Origin: Cecembia calidifontis
Lineage (GTDB): Bacteria; Bacteroidota; Bacteroidia; Cytophagales; Cyclobacteriaceae
Direction of reading: 5' to 3'
DNA: 64,000 nt
Assembly: GCF_004216715.1 (NCBI RefSeq)
Contig: NZ_SGXG01000001.1
Span: forward strand, 806,001-870,000
The notes under the pieces: model-generated
The model's input: only the letters and a program-made list of their open reading frames with translations
Database searches by the model: none
What the model was told of the DNA's origin: nothing
Shown: piece after piece, positions 18,028 to 26,200 of the stretch
Position numbering within the stretch: position 1 is the first letter of the stretch
How the letters are laid out: each line of letters starts with the position of its first letter
Program-made: the position numbers and the translations under genes

Positions 18028-18747
18028 TTAATTCCGATTCACCTTCCCCAACCCGCTAACATTCTCTGTCACCTGCTTGGGGTTACCGGTATAGTTGACA
18101 GCACCTATGCCACTGACATTCATGATCAGTTCTTCTTCGGCATGTACAGATATCACCCCTATACCTGAACTGGCAAGTTCCACTTTTTGGCAGATCAATT
18201 GGGAAGCATCAATGTTCCCAACGCCCTCGTTTTCGATGAGGAGCTCTCTGGAAAAGCCTTTGAGCTCCATATTTCCCACAAAATTGAGTCTTGCTTCCAC
18301 CAATTCAGCTTCCAGTTCCAACACGATATTGCCCACACCTTTTCCGGTAATCAGGAGTTCATCCAGGTCCAGCATGCTGCTGGTCTTGATCTGCCCTGCC
18401 CCTTCAAATTCCAGTTCGCTCAGGTCCTTCAGCTGCAGATAAACTTCGATTTTTTCATTCTTTCCCCAGGATTTTTGTCCTTCTTTGAGACTGATGGAAA
18501 GCAGGTTGCCCCGTTGCTCCACCCTGAGCTCATCTATCAATTTTTGATCCCCTTCCATACGGAGAGACTCCGAGTCACCTTGAGAAATATAAAGGTTGAT
18601 AATTCCAGATACCCTGAGTCTGGAAAAAGGCTGCAAAGGTCTTTCCTCTTGGACTTGCTCCCCTTTGGAGCGGGATTCTTTGACTTCACAGGAGAACAGT
18701 AGTCCCCCCAGCAAGGCCATGAACAGTAGGACGGTATATTTTTTCAT
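18028..18747 (-). CDS. GIN-domain (DUF2807) lipoprotein
   Basis: 239 residues from the ATG at 18747 (MKKYTVLLFMALLGGLLFSC). The lipobox LLFSC at residues 16-20 gives a predicted outer-membrane or periplasmic lipoprotein. The mature part is a repetitive right-handed beta-helix of the head-GIN type, with repeated G-(V/I)-G-N/V patterns (GKGVGNIVLELEAE, NEGVGNIDASQ, SSGIGVISVHAE, VSGIGAVNYTG, VSGLGKVN). Function of the family is unknown; it is abundant in Bacteroidota. No close neighbours share its orientation. Confidence 0.87.
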   Translation of the reverse strand: MKKYTVLLFMALLGGLLFSCEVKESRSKGEQVQEERPLQPFSRLRVSGIINLYISQGDSESLRMEGDQKLIDELRVEQRGNLLSISLKEGQKSWGKNEKIEVYLQLKDLSELEFEGAGQIKTSSMLDLDELLITGKGVGNIVLELEAELVEARLNFVGNMELKGFSRELLIENEGVGNIDASQLICQKVELASSGIGVISVHAEEELIMNVSGIGAVNYTGNPKQVTENVSGLGKVNRN

Positions 18748-18954
18748 AAGCTGTGGTTTTGAAGGGTACAGAATCTTATTTTGTTCTAAATCGGACAATT
18801 ATTTGCTAAATTGGAGTTTATGATATCCAATATACTGAATTATAGAGAATAAGTGCTTTTTTATGCAAAATTGATTGTGCCACAAAGACGCCAAGGCAGG
18901 AAGTTTTTTGATTAAATTTTTCGACTTTTATAGGAAAAAGACAACTCCCTTCCT

Positions 18955-19423
18955 GTGGACAAAAAACCCAAACCCTATAGCGAACCAAAGATTAAGGTAC
19001 CCCGCTTTTCGGAGGCAGAGGGGTTTTATACTACCCCTCAGCGGTCTTTCAACATGTCCCAGATCAAAGGCAAGAATACTCAACCTGAAAAACTGCTCCG
19101 GAAAGCCCTTTGGCATGCGGGAGTGAGGTACAGGAGCAACAAACAAAAACTCCCCGGCAAGCCTGACATCAGCCTGATCAAATATAAGCTGGTGATTTTT
19201 GTGGACGGTTCCTTCTGGCATGGACATGACTGGGAAAAAAGAAACCATCAAATCCAACCGGGACTTCTGGATTCCCAAAATAGAAAGGAACAGGCAGCGC
19301 GACCGCGAGATCAATCAATACTATCAGTCAAAAGGCTGGACCGTACTGCGGTTCTGGGATTTTGAAGTGAAGAAGGAGTTGGGGAGCTGTGTGAAAAGGG
19401 TGGTGGATATATTGGATAGTTAA
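18955..19423 (+). pseudogene. vsr: Very short patch repair endonuclease (Vsr), frameshifted
   Basis: The first frame (from the GTG at 18955) encodes PKIKVPRFSEAEGFYTTPQR, MSQIKGKNTQPEKLLRKALW, PGKPDISL and VIFVDGSFWHGHDWEK, the N-terminal two-thirds of Vsr, with the catalytic aspartate in PGKPDI. Frame is lost at the A-run 19235-19240. The +1 frame continues with TIKSNRDFWIPKIERN and GWTVLRFWDFEVKKELG to a stop at 19423, the normal Vsr C-terminus. Removing one A restores a single frame. Vsr nicks 5' of T:G mismatches made by deamination of 5-methylcytosine; no cytosine methylase gene is present in this window. A serine replaces the zinc-ligand cysteine of the E. coli enzyme in the xDGxFWH motif. 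A later ATG exists at 19054. Confidence 0.88.
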
Positions 19424-19456
19424 GATTTAGAACAAGGCTGATGCTTTCAATTTTCT

Positions 19457-20026
19457 TTATACTTCATCTTTCCTTTTAACCTCTTCTAAAAACTCCTCTA
19501 CTTTTCGACTATCAGTAACTTCTACAACCGTCCATTCAAAATTTTCAAATTCGTGATAGTCATGGTCAATCTCAGGATCAAAAGGATGATACTGTAATCT
19601 AGGCAAGCCACAATCTTCCGGAACAAAAAACTCATTGGAAATCAATTTCTTTCTTAACTTTTCTGATGCTTTTCGAAGGGTAAAAAAATTAGAATTTGCA
19701 AAAACAACCGAACCGAACTGCTTGTAATTTGCTCCGTCCCGATATAGATAATTTAATTTTAGATTCAAAGGCCTTTTCCAATCCCCAATCGGCAACTTAT
19801 CCAAATATTCCTTCAAATCACTTTCAGTCTCGAAAGAGGCAATGGGTTCCTTTCCAATTTCAAAAAACTGGATCAAGTCAACCAAACTTTCAAAAACCCT
19901 AAAATGCTTTCCCTCATAGTTGTAAACATAAACATGTTTGCTTTCTTCAACACTCACCAAGTTTAAGATTTCAATGGTTCTTGAAGAAGAAATGTATTCG
20001 ATGGTGACGGGAATGATTTTGTTCAT
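19457..20026 (-). CDS. Hypothetical protein in accessory islet
   Basis: 189 residues from the ATG at 20026 (MNKIIPVTIEYISSSRTIEI); a GTG at 20077 is less likely. Soluble, acidic at the C-terminus (FDPEIDHDYHEFENFEWTVV, then EVTDSRKVEEFLEEVKRK), with no signal peptide or membrane segment. I do not recognise the family. It lies between two broken nuclease genes in an AT-rich stretch, and its size and acidity would suit an immunity-type protein, but this is only a contextual guess. Confidence 0.6.
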   Translation of the reverse strand: MNKIIPVTIEYISSSRTIEILNLVSVEESKHVYVYNYEGKHFRVFESLVDLIQFFEIGKEPIASFETESDLKEYLDKLPIGDWKRPLNLKLNYLYRDGANYKQFGSVVFANSNFFTLRKASEKLRKKLISNEFFVPEDCGLPRLQYHPFDPEIDHDYHEFENFEWTVVEVTDSRKVEEFLEEVKRKDEV

Positions 20027-20154
20027 TTGGGATTTATTGGCTATTCTTGGAAATAAAATCTTTTCAAAAATATCCACTAAAAATATATTTATAGTTAAGC
20101 TTGTAATAAACAGTCAATAATTAGATTTTACGACATTAACCTGATTCCATTTCA

Positions 20155-20927
20155 ATGAAAAAAGGACAGAAACCTTGGACTCGTGAAGAATTAATTTTAG
20201 GAATAAACCTTTATTGGAAGCTCGAATTTGGAAAAATTCATCAGGAAATCCAGAGGTCATAAAATTGGCTAAGTTACTCGGAAGAACTCCCTGTTCTATT
20301 GTATTTAAACTTGGAAACTTTGGGAGTTTTGACCCCAGTTTACAGGAACGAGGAGTAGGTGGGTTAAAAAATACAAGCAAGCTTGATCAGCAAATTTGGA
20401 ATGAATTCTACGGCAATTTTGAAGAAGTTGCTTTTGAAAGTGAAAAGCTGAGAGCAAGTCTTGAAAAAAAACCTATTGAGGTTTTAAATGAGATCGATAT
20501 CTCGGAACTACCAATAGAAGGTTTAGTAAGAGAACAAATTGTCAAAACACGAGTAAATCAAAATTTCTTTAGAAAAACAATATTGGCATCTTATAAAAAC
20601 ACTTGCTGCATTACAGGAATCAATATACCAAGTCTATTGGTTGCAGGTCACATTGTTCCTTGGAGTTTTGATGAAAAAAATAGGATGAACCCAAGTAACG
20701 GTTTATGTCTAAATTATTTACATGATAAAGCTTATGAACTTGGACTAATAACAATAGACCCTAACTACAATATTTTAATTTCAAACAAAATTTCAGAAAT
20801 GGAAAAAACAGAAGCTAACATTTACTTTTTTAGTCAACACCGAAACAAAAAAATAATTTTACCTAGCAGATATTTACCAGATAAAAAATTTTTGGAGCAT
20901 CATTACGAAACAAGGTTTATAAAATAA
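20155..20927 (+). pseudogene. HNH endonuclease (HNH_2 type), frameshifted near N-terminus
   Basis: From the ATG at 20155 the first frame encodes KKGQKPWTREELILGINLYW and KLEFGKIH, then hits a stop at 20260-20262. After a shift at about 20242 the second frame continues GNPEVIKLAKLLGRTPCSIV, FKLGNFGSFDP and so on to 20927. Together these match the common N-terminal helical domain plus a C-terminal HNH_2 nuclease (PF13391-like): YKNTCCITG, then LVAGHIVPW, NPSNGLCL and LHDKAYELGL. A one-base deletion explains the break. Such genes are annotated as putative restriction endonucleases and occur in defence or mobile regions. The remaining long frame (from about 20214) keeps the whole nuclease domain and could still yield a shortened protein. 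Confidence 0.85.
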
Positions 20928-20930
20928 AAC

Positions 20931-21428
20931 TCAAAGAATCCTTTCCGGAAAAATCTCCCCAATACCAACCAAATCTAAATCCATAATCGCAATCTCCATC
21001 CCCTCAATCTTAAAATCATTCCAAATGTAATACTTAAGAAAATCTCTCATTGATGAAGTAATCTGCTCAAGATCAACTCCATATTTTTCCAAATCATCAT
21101 CTATCACAGTTACATTATCCATATCCGCAAATCCAAATTGAGCTAACCAATCAATCGGGGCTTCATATTTCAATAAAACACAACGAAAACTATCTAAATA
21201 ATCAGACTTACCTATTTGAAAATAAAGTTGGCCAGAATAACCCCAATGCAAGTAATTCTTGCCTTCCTTCAATACCAAACCTTCCTCTTTAATCTTTTCA
21301 TAGGATGATAAATCCGTTGCATGATAAAGTGGAACTGTTTTGCCATACTGAATTTCTAGTGCCTTAAAAAACGCGTCATCTTCTAATGGGTTAAACATCA
21401 GTTCATAGATCTTATCCTTCTTCTCCAT
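20931..21428 (-). CDS. Hypothetical protein with ADP-ribosyltransferase-like YHAT motif
   Basis: 165 residues from the ATG at 21428 (MEKKDKIYELMFNPLEDDAF). The region VPLYHATDLSSYEKIKEEGL resembles the first strand-helix of ART-fold proteins such as KptA/Tpt1 (Y-H-x-T followed by ...I...GL), where the histidine contacts NAD. No clear later R/E motif is visible, so activity is unproven. It starts 13 bases after the zinc-ribbon gene stop, so the two form an operon. It may be an enzyme, a decayed ART, or an unrelated protein with a convergent motif. Confidence 0.55.
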   Translation of the reverse strand: MEKKDKIYELMFNPLEDDAFFKALEIQYGKTVPLYHATDLSSYEKIKEEGLVLKEGKNYLHWGYSGQLYFQIGKSDYLDSFRCVLLKYEAPIDWLAQFGFADMDNVTVIDDDLEKYGVDLEQITSSMRDFLKYYIWNDFKIEGMEIAIMDLDLVGIGEIFPERIL

Positions 21429-21441
21429 TGTTAAAAGCTTT

Positions 21442-21714
21442 TTAAACCACCTGCACCACAATCCCGCCAAACCTATGCTCTTCAGCTTTGCAGGGGATGC
21501 CTTTTACATAGCATCTATCTCCAGAATAGGGCTCTCCCGTATCTTTATACTCCCCCTGACAGCCCTGACCGAAGATGGTGGTGTTGTAAAAGGCCAAAGG
21601 CCTTCCTTCGGCATCGGTGATAAGGTCCATGCAAGTTCCACAGATGTACTTGGGGTACCTGGAGGAATAATCTACCTCCTGTTGACATATCGGACAATGT
21701 TGCTGCTTTTCCAT
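21442..21714 (-). CDS. Small zinc-ribbon protein
   Basis: 90 residues with two cysteine pairs, CPIC and CGTC, 12 residues apart, forming a zinc ribbon, followed by a conserved-looking segment ending GDRCYVKGIPCKAEEHRFGG with IVVQ. This matches a widespread small hypothetical protein of bacteria ending in RFGGIVxQ, whose role is not established. It is the first gene of a two-gene operon with the ART-like protein. The extra cysteines in the C-terminal half (GQGC, RCY, PC) could bind a second metal. Confidence 0.65.
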   Translation of the reverse strand: MEKQQHCPICQQEVDYSSRYPKYICGTCMDLITDAEGRPLAFYNTTIFGQGCQGEYKDTGEPYSGDRCYVKGIPCKAEEHRFGGIVVQVV

Positions 21715-21866
21715 AAATGTTCATTTTGCATCCTTTACCAAAAATTCGAAAAATGAACTGATTAAAAAATTAATTGTCACAAATTGTCGGAAAAATCAAG
21801 GTTTCGCGCAAAGACGGAAAGGCGCAAAATCTTGATAGGTAGTCCTTTGGTGATTTATTATTAATA

Positions 21867-21942
21867 GCCACAAAGGCGTTAAGGCACAAATTGCATTGTG
21901 GAAAACTTTGCAATTCTGCGAAAACCCTTGAGTTCTCTGCGG
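21867..21942 (+). repeat. Dispersed repeat family 1, copy C
   Basis: 76 bp running from GCCACAAAGGCGTTAAGGCA to GAGTTCTCTGCGG. It is a close relative of the copy at 22972-23047 in the same orientation and of the copies near 41.1-41.3 kb in the opposite orientation. A further degenerate piece lies at about 21792-21828 (CGCGCAAAGACGGAAAGGCG). Nothing else was seen in the 21715-22078 spacer. Confidence 0.8.
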
Positions 21943-22078
21943 AAAAAAAATGTTTATACCAAGCTGTTGAAGTTTGTAATCCCAAACATTGGTAAATGGG
22001 ATTTTTTATCCCTCCCATTCCAAAGTTTCAATGTTATTGTTGCTGAATTTGGGGCAAGATTTGGCTCTTTTTTCATTC

Positions 22079-22927
22079 TTATTGAACTACCCTCACCAAC
22101 TGATCCATTAACTCCGTCTTCTTGATATAATTGGTGGAATCAATGATTGAGCCTTCCTTCCGGACAGCTACCAACCCAAAATGCTCCAAACACCTGTCAA
22201 ATGTCCTTAAGGAATAACAGCGTTTGGAATAGGAAGATAGGGTTGACCAACCAGGATTTAGTCCATCTAACAATGCAGGAAAAGCTCTGAAATATTTGTC
22301 GGCATAAAAATTATCCAGCCTTTCTTTATCTCCATATTTGGATAATAATATCAGACTGAACCCAAAACCCAAGGGACCTATTGGCCCAACTTCATAACCA
22401 TCAAAATACCCCCAATTGAACTTATTGACAAATGTTTTCAATAAAAGCAGCAGCAGTTCAAAATCATCCTTCTGCAACTTCTCTCCTTTTTTGGTAAGAC
22501 TAAGTTTTCCCAGTCTCTTTTTGCCCAAACCGCTTAATTCAATCAAAATCCTCGTCAGGTGGACGGAATTGGCATCTGTCTCCTTATACAACTTGTATAG
22601 GCCAGACTCTATTAATTCATCTTCCATAAAACCCTGCCCATACAATTCAGACACCACCTTGGTGGGGAGGTAACCTTTGGAAGTCAGTTTAATCGCACCG
22701 GCTTTCTCAATTAATCCACAAAGGTATTTGACCTGATTCAGCAAGGGTATTTGCCTGTAGGCGTCAGAAGTCAACCTTTGGAGCTGAATGGGACTTTGGG
22801 GCCCAAAAGGGTCCGATATCAAGATATTCATCATTTCCGGAGAATAACCTTCAAATTCAGGAACAGACCGCTTGTTTTGTTCATCTATGAATTTTTCCAG
22901 TTGCTTGTTGAGTTCATTGAGGTCCAT
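22079..22927 (-). CDS. Conserved hypothetical protein, Bacteroidota type
   Basis: 282 residues, soluble, no signal peptide. The N-terminus has a charged helix (LNELNKQLEKFIDEQNKRS), then EFEGYSPEMMNILISDPFGP. The middle shows a winged-helix-like region (LTSKGYLPTKVVSELYGQGF), and the C-terminus has FDRCLEHFGLVAVRKEG. It resembles a Bacteroidota hypothetical sometimes associated with pRiA4b ORF-3-like proteins, as far as I recall; no function is known. The gene is bracketed by two direct copies of dispersed repeat family 1, about 130 bases and 45 bases away, which suggests it could move or be lost as a unit. Confidence 0.7.
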   Translation of the reverse strand: MDLNELNKQLEKFIDEQNKRSVPEFEGYSPEMMNILISDPFGPQSPIQLQRLTSDAYRQIPLLNQVKYLCGLIEKAGAIKLTSKGYLPTKVVSELYGQGFMEDELIESGLYKLYKETDANSVHLTRILIELSGLGKKRLGKLSLTKKGEKLQKDDFELLLLLLKTFVNKFNWGYFDGYEVGPIGPLGFGFSLILLSKYGDKERLDNFYADKYFRAFPALLDGLNPGWSTLSSYSKRCYSLRTFDRCLEHFGLVAVRKEGSIIDSTNYIKKTELMDQLVRVVQ

Positions 22928-22971
22928 AAGGATTTCTGATTTATTAGCAATTTACGATAAATATCGAGTCA

Positions 22972-23047
22972 GCCACAAAGGCGCTGAGGCACAAAGTCCA
23001 TTGTGGAAAACTTTGCGATACTGCGAAAACCCTTGAGTTCTCTGCGG
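22972..23047 (+). repeat. Dispersed repeat family 1, copy D
   Basis: 76 bp, same length and orientation as the copy at 21867-21942, differing at scattered bases (GGCGCTGAGGC for GGCGTTAAGGC, ACTTTGCGATACTGCG for ACTTTGCAATTCTGCG). The 276-base spacer from here to 23323 shows no gene. Confidence 0.8.
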
Positions 23048-23323
23048 TAAAAAATAAATGACTGATCACAAAAAACCTAATTCATCCTGCTTATCTGTAG
23101 TTAAAACCTTTTGACCAAGTCTTAATGTTAACATCCTGTTATCAGTGGTCCAAAAATCCTCAGAATCCTTTCCCGAAATGTAAATTCCGAGAAGCCTAAG
23201 CCCCATATTAAAAAAACCTCGTGAACTTCAAGGTTAAAACAAAAAGCCTCCCTTAAATTAGCTTGGAAAAAAACAGTTCTTTTCTCATTCCGTAATTATT
23301 CCTTATAAAGTAAAATCCTAAAC

Positions 23324-24247
23324 ATGAAGTCTTTTGTAATTTTCCTGGCGTTTCTTCTTCCTTCTCTGGTCTTGGCATGGCAAGAAGAAAAACCTTTTCT
23401 TTCGAAAGATTTTAATGCTTCAGGGATAAAAGAACTTAAGCTGGAGACAGGGGGACTCAGTGTCAATATTGCTTCTTGGTCAGAAGACAGGGTTTTGATT
23501 GAGGTTTTTGCCTTGAGAGACAATAAGGTGCTCAGCCCTAATGACGCCCAACTCAGGAAAAAACTGGAGGATTTGGAATTTGATATGCGACAAGAGGGGG
23601 AAAAAGTCAGTCTTCGTGTAGAACAGGCGAAAAGAACCGGAATCAAAATGTCCCGGGACAATATTGTGCTTTTGATCAAAATACAGACGCCAACAGGCAT
23701 GTCTTCCAACATTCTGAGTGCCGGTGGCGCTGTCACCTTAGCGGGCTTGGAAGGCAACCAACAAATCCAAAGCAATGGAGGAAGTGTACGCGTCATACAG
23801 GGAAAAGGAAAAATCCAGGGAGAAACACTGGGTGGGAGCATCCTGATGGATAACTTTACCGGAGATCTGAACCTAAGTTCCATGGGGGGTTCGGTCAGGC
23901 TCGAGAATTTTTCAGGAAATCTTGATGTAAAATCCGCCGGGGGAAGCCTGAACCTGTTTGACATGAGCGGAAAAATCACTGCCGAAACAGCAGGGGGAAG
24001 TATCCGTGCCAGTTTCCGCGAACCTCTGGAAAGTGTGCATTTGGCCTCCAAGGGTGGAGCCATTGAGGCTTCCTTGCCCCAAGGTCTGGGAATGAGCGTA
24101 CTGTTCAAAGGAAGCATAGTGGTCAGCCAACACCAGAAATTTGAAGGGGAAAGCAGAAAAACCCTGGTAAAAGGAACCATCAATGGTGGCGGAATTCCGG
24201 TAGTTTTCGAAACCTCCGGTGCCAATGTCAGGGTGGACTACCGTTAA
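23324..24247 (+). CDS. DUF4097 beta-repeat secreted protein
   Basis: 307 residues with an N-terminal signal peptide (MKSFVIFLAFLLPSLVLAW). The mature part has the repeated G-G-S/A pattern of DUF4097-type beta-helix proteins: LSAGGAVTLAG, SNGGSVRVIQG, TLGGSILMDNF, SMGGSVRLENF, SAGGSLNLFD, TAGGSIRASF, SKGGAIEASL. Each repeat is about 18-22 residues and would be one rung. It is a periplasmic or surface protein of unknown role. It stands alone between a repeat and a convergent dipeptidase. Confidence 0.85.
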   Translation: MKSFVIFLAFLLPSLVLAWQEEKPFLSKDFNASGIKELKLETGGLSVNIASWSEDRVLIEVFALRDNKVLSPNDAQLRKKLEDLEFDMRQEGEKVSLRVEQAKRTGIKMSRDNIVLLIKIQTPTGMSSNILSAGGAVTLAGLEGNQQIQSNGGSVRVIQGKGKIQGETLGGSILMDNFTGDLNLSSMGGSVRLENFSGNLDVKSAGGSLNLFDMSGKITAETAGGSIRASFREPLESVHLASKGGAIEASLPQGLGMSVLFKGSIVVSQHQKFEGESRKTLVKGTINGGGIPVVFETSGANVRVDYR

Positions 24248-24280
24248 ACCTGAAAATTCCTAATAAGGAGCAGAAAAATT

Positions 24281-24326
24281 TCCCGTTGCGACGGTTGCGT
24301 CTTCTTTGCGCCCGCTGCGTGAAACC
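24281..24326 (-). repeat. Dispersed palindromic repeat, family 2 (second copy)
   Basis: The minus strand reads GGTTTCACGCAGCGGGCGCA and ends in a CGCAACCGTCGCAACGG tract, similar to 16521-16565. It lies just past the 3' end of the DUF4097 gene, between convergent genes. Confidence 0.5.
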
Positions 24327-24348
24327 AAGCCTCTTGCATCATTCGGGT

Positions 24349-25341
24349 TTAAGACTCCCAAACCTTTCCAAAAAAGCGTTGGCAGTTTTTATAGGCCAGT
24401 TTTTCCAATTGTTCCCTGCTCAGGCTTTCTGAAAGTTTTTCCAAAATGGAAGGGTATTTTGAAGCATTTTCCACAATAGGAAAGTAAAAGGGATGCCTGC
24501 TCGGATCCGGAAAGTCTTTGGTGTAGAAAAAATCAGCGCCAAAACACATTTGTTCTTCTGCCCCCATCTTAAAGCCATAGAGGATATGCTCAAAAATCCT
24601 TTCCGGCCTCTCGGTATCCAAAAACGCCCTTAGGAAATTGATACCGATGATACCGTCCCTCTGTATGATTTCCTTGGCAAATTCATCACTAAGGTTGCGC
24701 CTGTGGTTCCACTTGCTTCTGAAATTGGAATGGCTGGCAATGACGGGAATGTTGAGTTTTTGCCCATCTATGTATTTGAGAATTCCTTCCGCCAAGAGAT
24801 CGGAAGTATGGGACAGGTCTATGGCAATTTTTTTCCCGGAGATATAATCCAAAATCCTTTTTCCATCTTCCTTGAGGCCAATACCTTCGGTATAATTTCC
24901 ACCGCCAAACCTATTTTCGGTATGGTGGGTCAGGCTGATATAGGCAATCCTTCCGGTCATATGGATCAATTTATCCAATTGTTCATAGGCTTGTTGGATC
25001 GGTGCCTTTTCATCCGCAAGCCCGGCCGCGTTTTCAATGGCTGCCACCATCCCTATCTTGGAATTCAGGTCTATGGATTTCAGAAATTCGGCATCGGCCT
25101 GTACCAGTTCGTGCGAATGGGTAAGGAGCATTACCCTGTACTTGAATGCCTGTCGTACGGCCAATTCCATACTACCTGCTTTGACATCGGTATAAATGGC
25201 ACAGACCTGCATTTTCACCTGTCCTTTTTGGAGCAGTGGAATGGCACAGGCAATGTCCTCTGATTTTTCAGGGGAAGCATTGGGCGTTTTGGCCAGGTAA
25301 GAAAGGATATCACAGTGCGTATCGATGATGGGAAATGCCAT
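24349..25341 (-). CDS. Membrane dipeptidase, peptidase family M19
   Basis: 330 residues with the metal ligands of the M19 amidohydrolase family in order: THCD near the N-terminus, AAIENAAGL (glutamate), LTHHTENRFGGG, IDLSHTSD and IASHSN. This binuclear zinc peptidase cleaves dipeptides, including D-amino-acid-containing ones; renal dipeptidase is the model. No signal peptide is seen (MAFPIIDTHCDIL), so it is cytoplasmic. It is divergent from the 3-hydroxyanthranilate dioxygenase gene. Confidence 0.93.
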   Translation of the reverse strand: MAFPIIDTHCDILSYLAKTPNASPEKSEDIACAIPLLQKGQVKMQVCAIYTDVKAGSMELAVRQAFKYRVMLLTHSHELVQADAEFLKSIDLNSKIGMVAAIENAAGLADEKAPIQQAYEQLDKLIHMTGRIAYISLTHHTENRFGGGNYTEGIGLKEDGKRILDYISGKKIAIDLSHTSDLLAEGILKYIDGQKLNIPVIASHSNFRSKWNHRRNLSDEFAKEIIQRDGIIGINFLRAFLDTERPERIFEHILYGFKMGAEEQMCFGADFFYTKDFPDPSRHPFYFPIVENASKYPSILEKLSESLSREQLEKLAYKNCQRFFGKVWES

Positions 25342-25437
25342 GACTTTGAATTTGAATTCCCAAAGAAACCAAAAAAATGAGAGTTTTTTTGATAATTTTA
25401 GATTTGAAACCGAAAACCATATTTAATCAAAACACTT

Positions 25438-25950
25438 ATGCCGATCGCCAAACCCATCAACTTTAAAAAATGGATAGAGGAAAACCGTCACTTGCTCAAG
25501 CCTCCTATCGGCAATCAGGTCATATACAAGGGCAATGATGATTTTATCGTGATGGTAGTGGGCGGACCCAATTCCCGAAAAGACTTCCATTACAATGAAG
25601 GTGAGGAGTTTTTCTATCAGGTGGAAGGCGATATCATTCTCAAAATTGTAGAAGATGGCGAGGTCAAAGATATTGAGATCAAAGAAGGAGATATGTTTTT
25701 ATTGCCTGCTCGAACACCCCATTCACCCCGTAGGCCGGCAAATACCATAGGCCTCGTGATGGAGCGCTACCGAAGGGAAGGAGAGAAAGATGGCTTTATT
25801 TGGCACTGCGAAAAATGCGGCAATAAGTTATATGAAGAATACCATGAGATTACTGATATCGTAAACCAATTGCCTCCGATCATGGAGCGCTTCTGGAAAA
25901 ACCCGGAGAACACCACCTGCAAAAAATGCGGCACGGTGATGAAAAAGTGA
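25438..25950 (+). CDS. nbaC: 3-hydroxyanthranilate 3,4-dioxygenase
   Basis: 170 residues, the usual bacterial length. It is a cupin with the catalytic iron ligands in DFHYNEGEEFFYQ (His and Glu) and LPARTPHSPRRP (His), and the C-terminal rubredoxin-like second iron site CEKC...CKKC that marks bacterial enzymes. It opens 3-hydroxyanthranilate to give the quinolinate precursor in the kynurenine route of tryptophan breakdown and NAD synthesis. No other kynurenine gene is in this window. A possible promoter TAGATTTG lies at 25399-25406. Confidence 0.95.
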   Translation: MPIAKPINFKKWIEENRHLLKPPIGNQVIYKGNDDFIVMVVGGPNSRKDFHYNEGEEFFYQVEGDIILKIVEDGEVKDIEIKEGDMFLLPARTPHSPRRPANTIGLVMERYRREGEKDGFIWHCEKCGNKLYEEYHEITDIVNQLPPIMERFWKNPENTTCKKCGTVMKK

Positions 25951-26200
25951 AAAAAGAAGTGAGATGCTAAAAATTGAATCGAGAATTAAGGGAATAATTT
26001 AACCACCGATGAATCGAGATGAACTCAGGTTTCTCTTGCCAAAGAGTTAGGGTGTGGATAAATTTGGTTTGTTACTGTGGTGGTTTTAAAAAATTTAGAT
26101 TTCTTGGTCTAATTTTCGGAAATGCTATATTTCCAAATCCTTAATTTTTTTAAGGTTACCGAAATCTCCCTTCCAACTTCCGAATTCCGAAATCCGACTT

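Noticed and set aside
18187..18702. 171-codon + strand frame opposite the GIN-domain lipoprotein
   Set aside because: Antisense of a repetitive beta-helix gene; the minus-strand protein has a lipobox and regular GIN repeats.
23296..24225. 309-codon open frame on the minus strand opposite the DUF4097 gene
   Set aside because: It is rich in Ser, Pro, Leu and Arg, as expected from the antisense of a GGS-repeat gene, and has no family features, whereas the + strand gene has a signal peptide and clear repeats.
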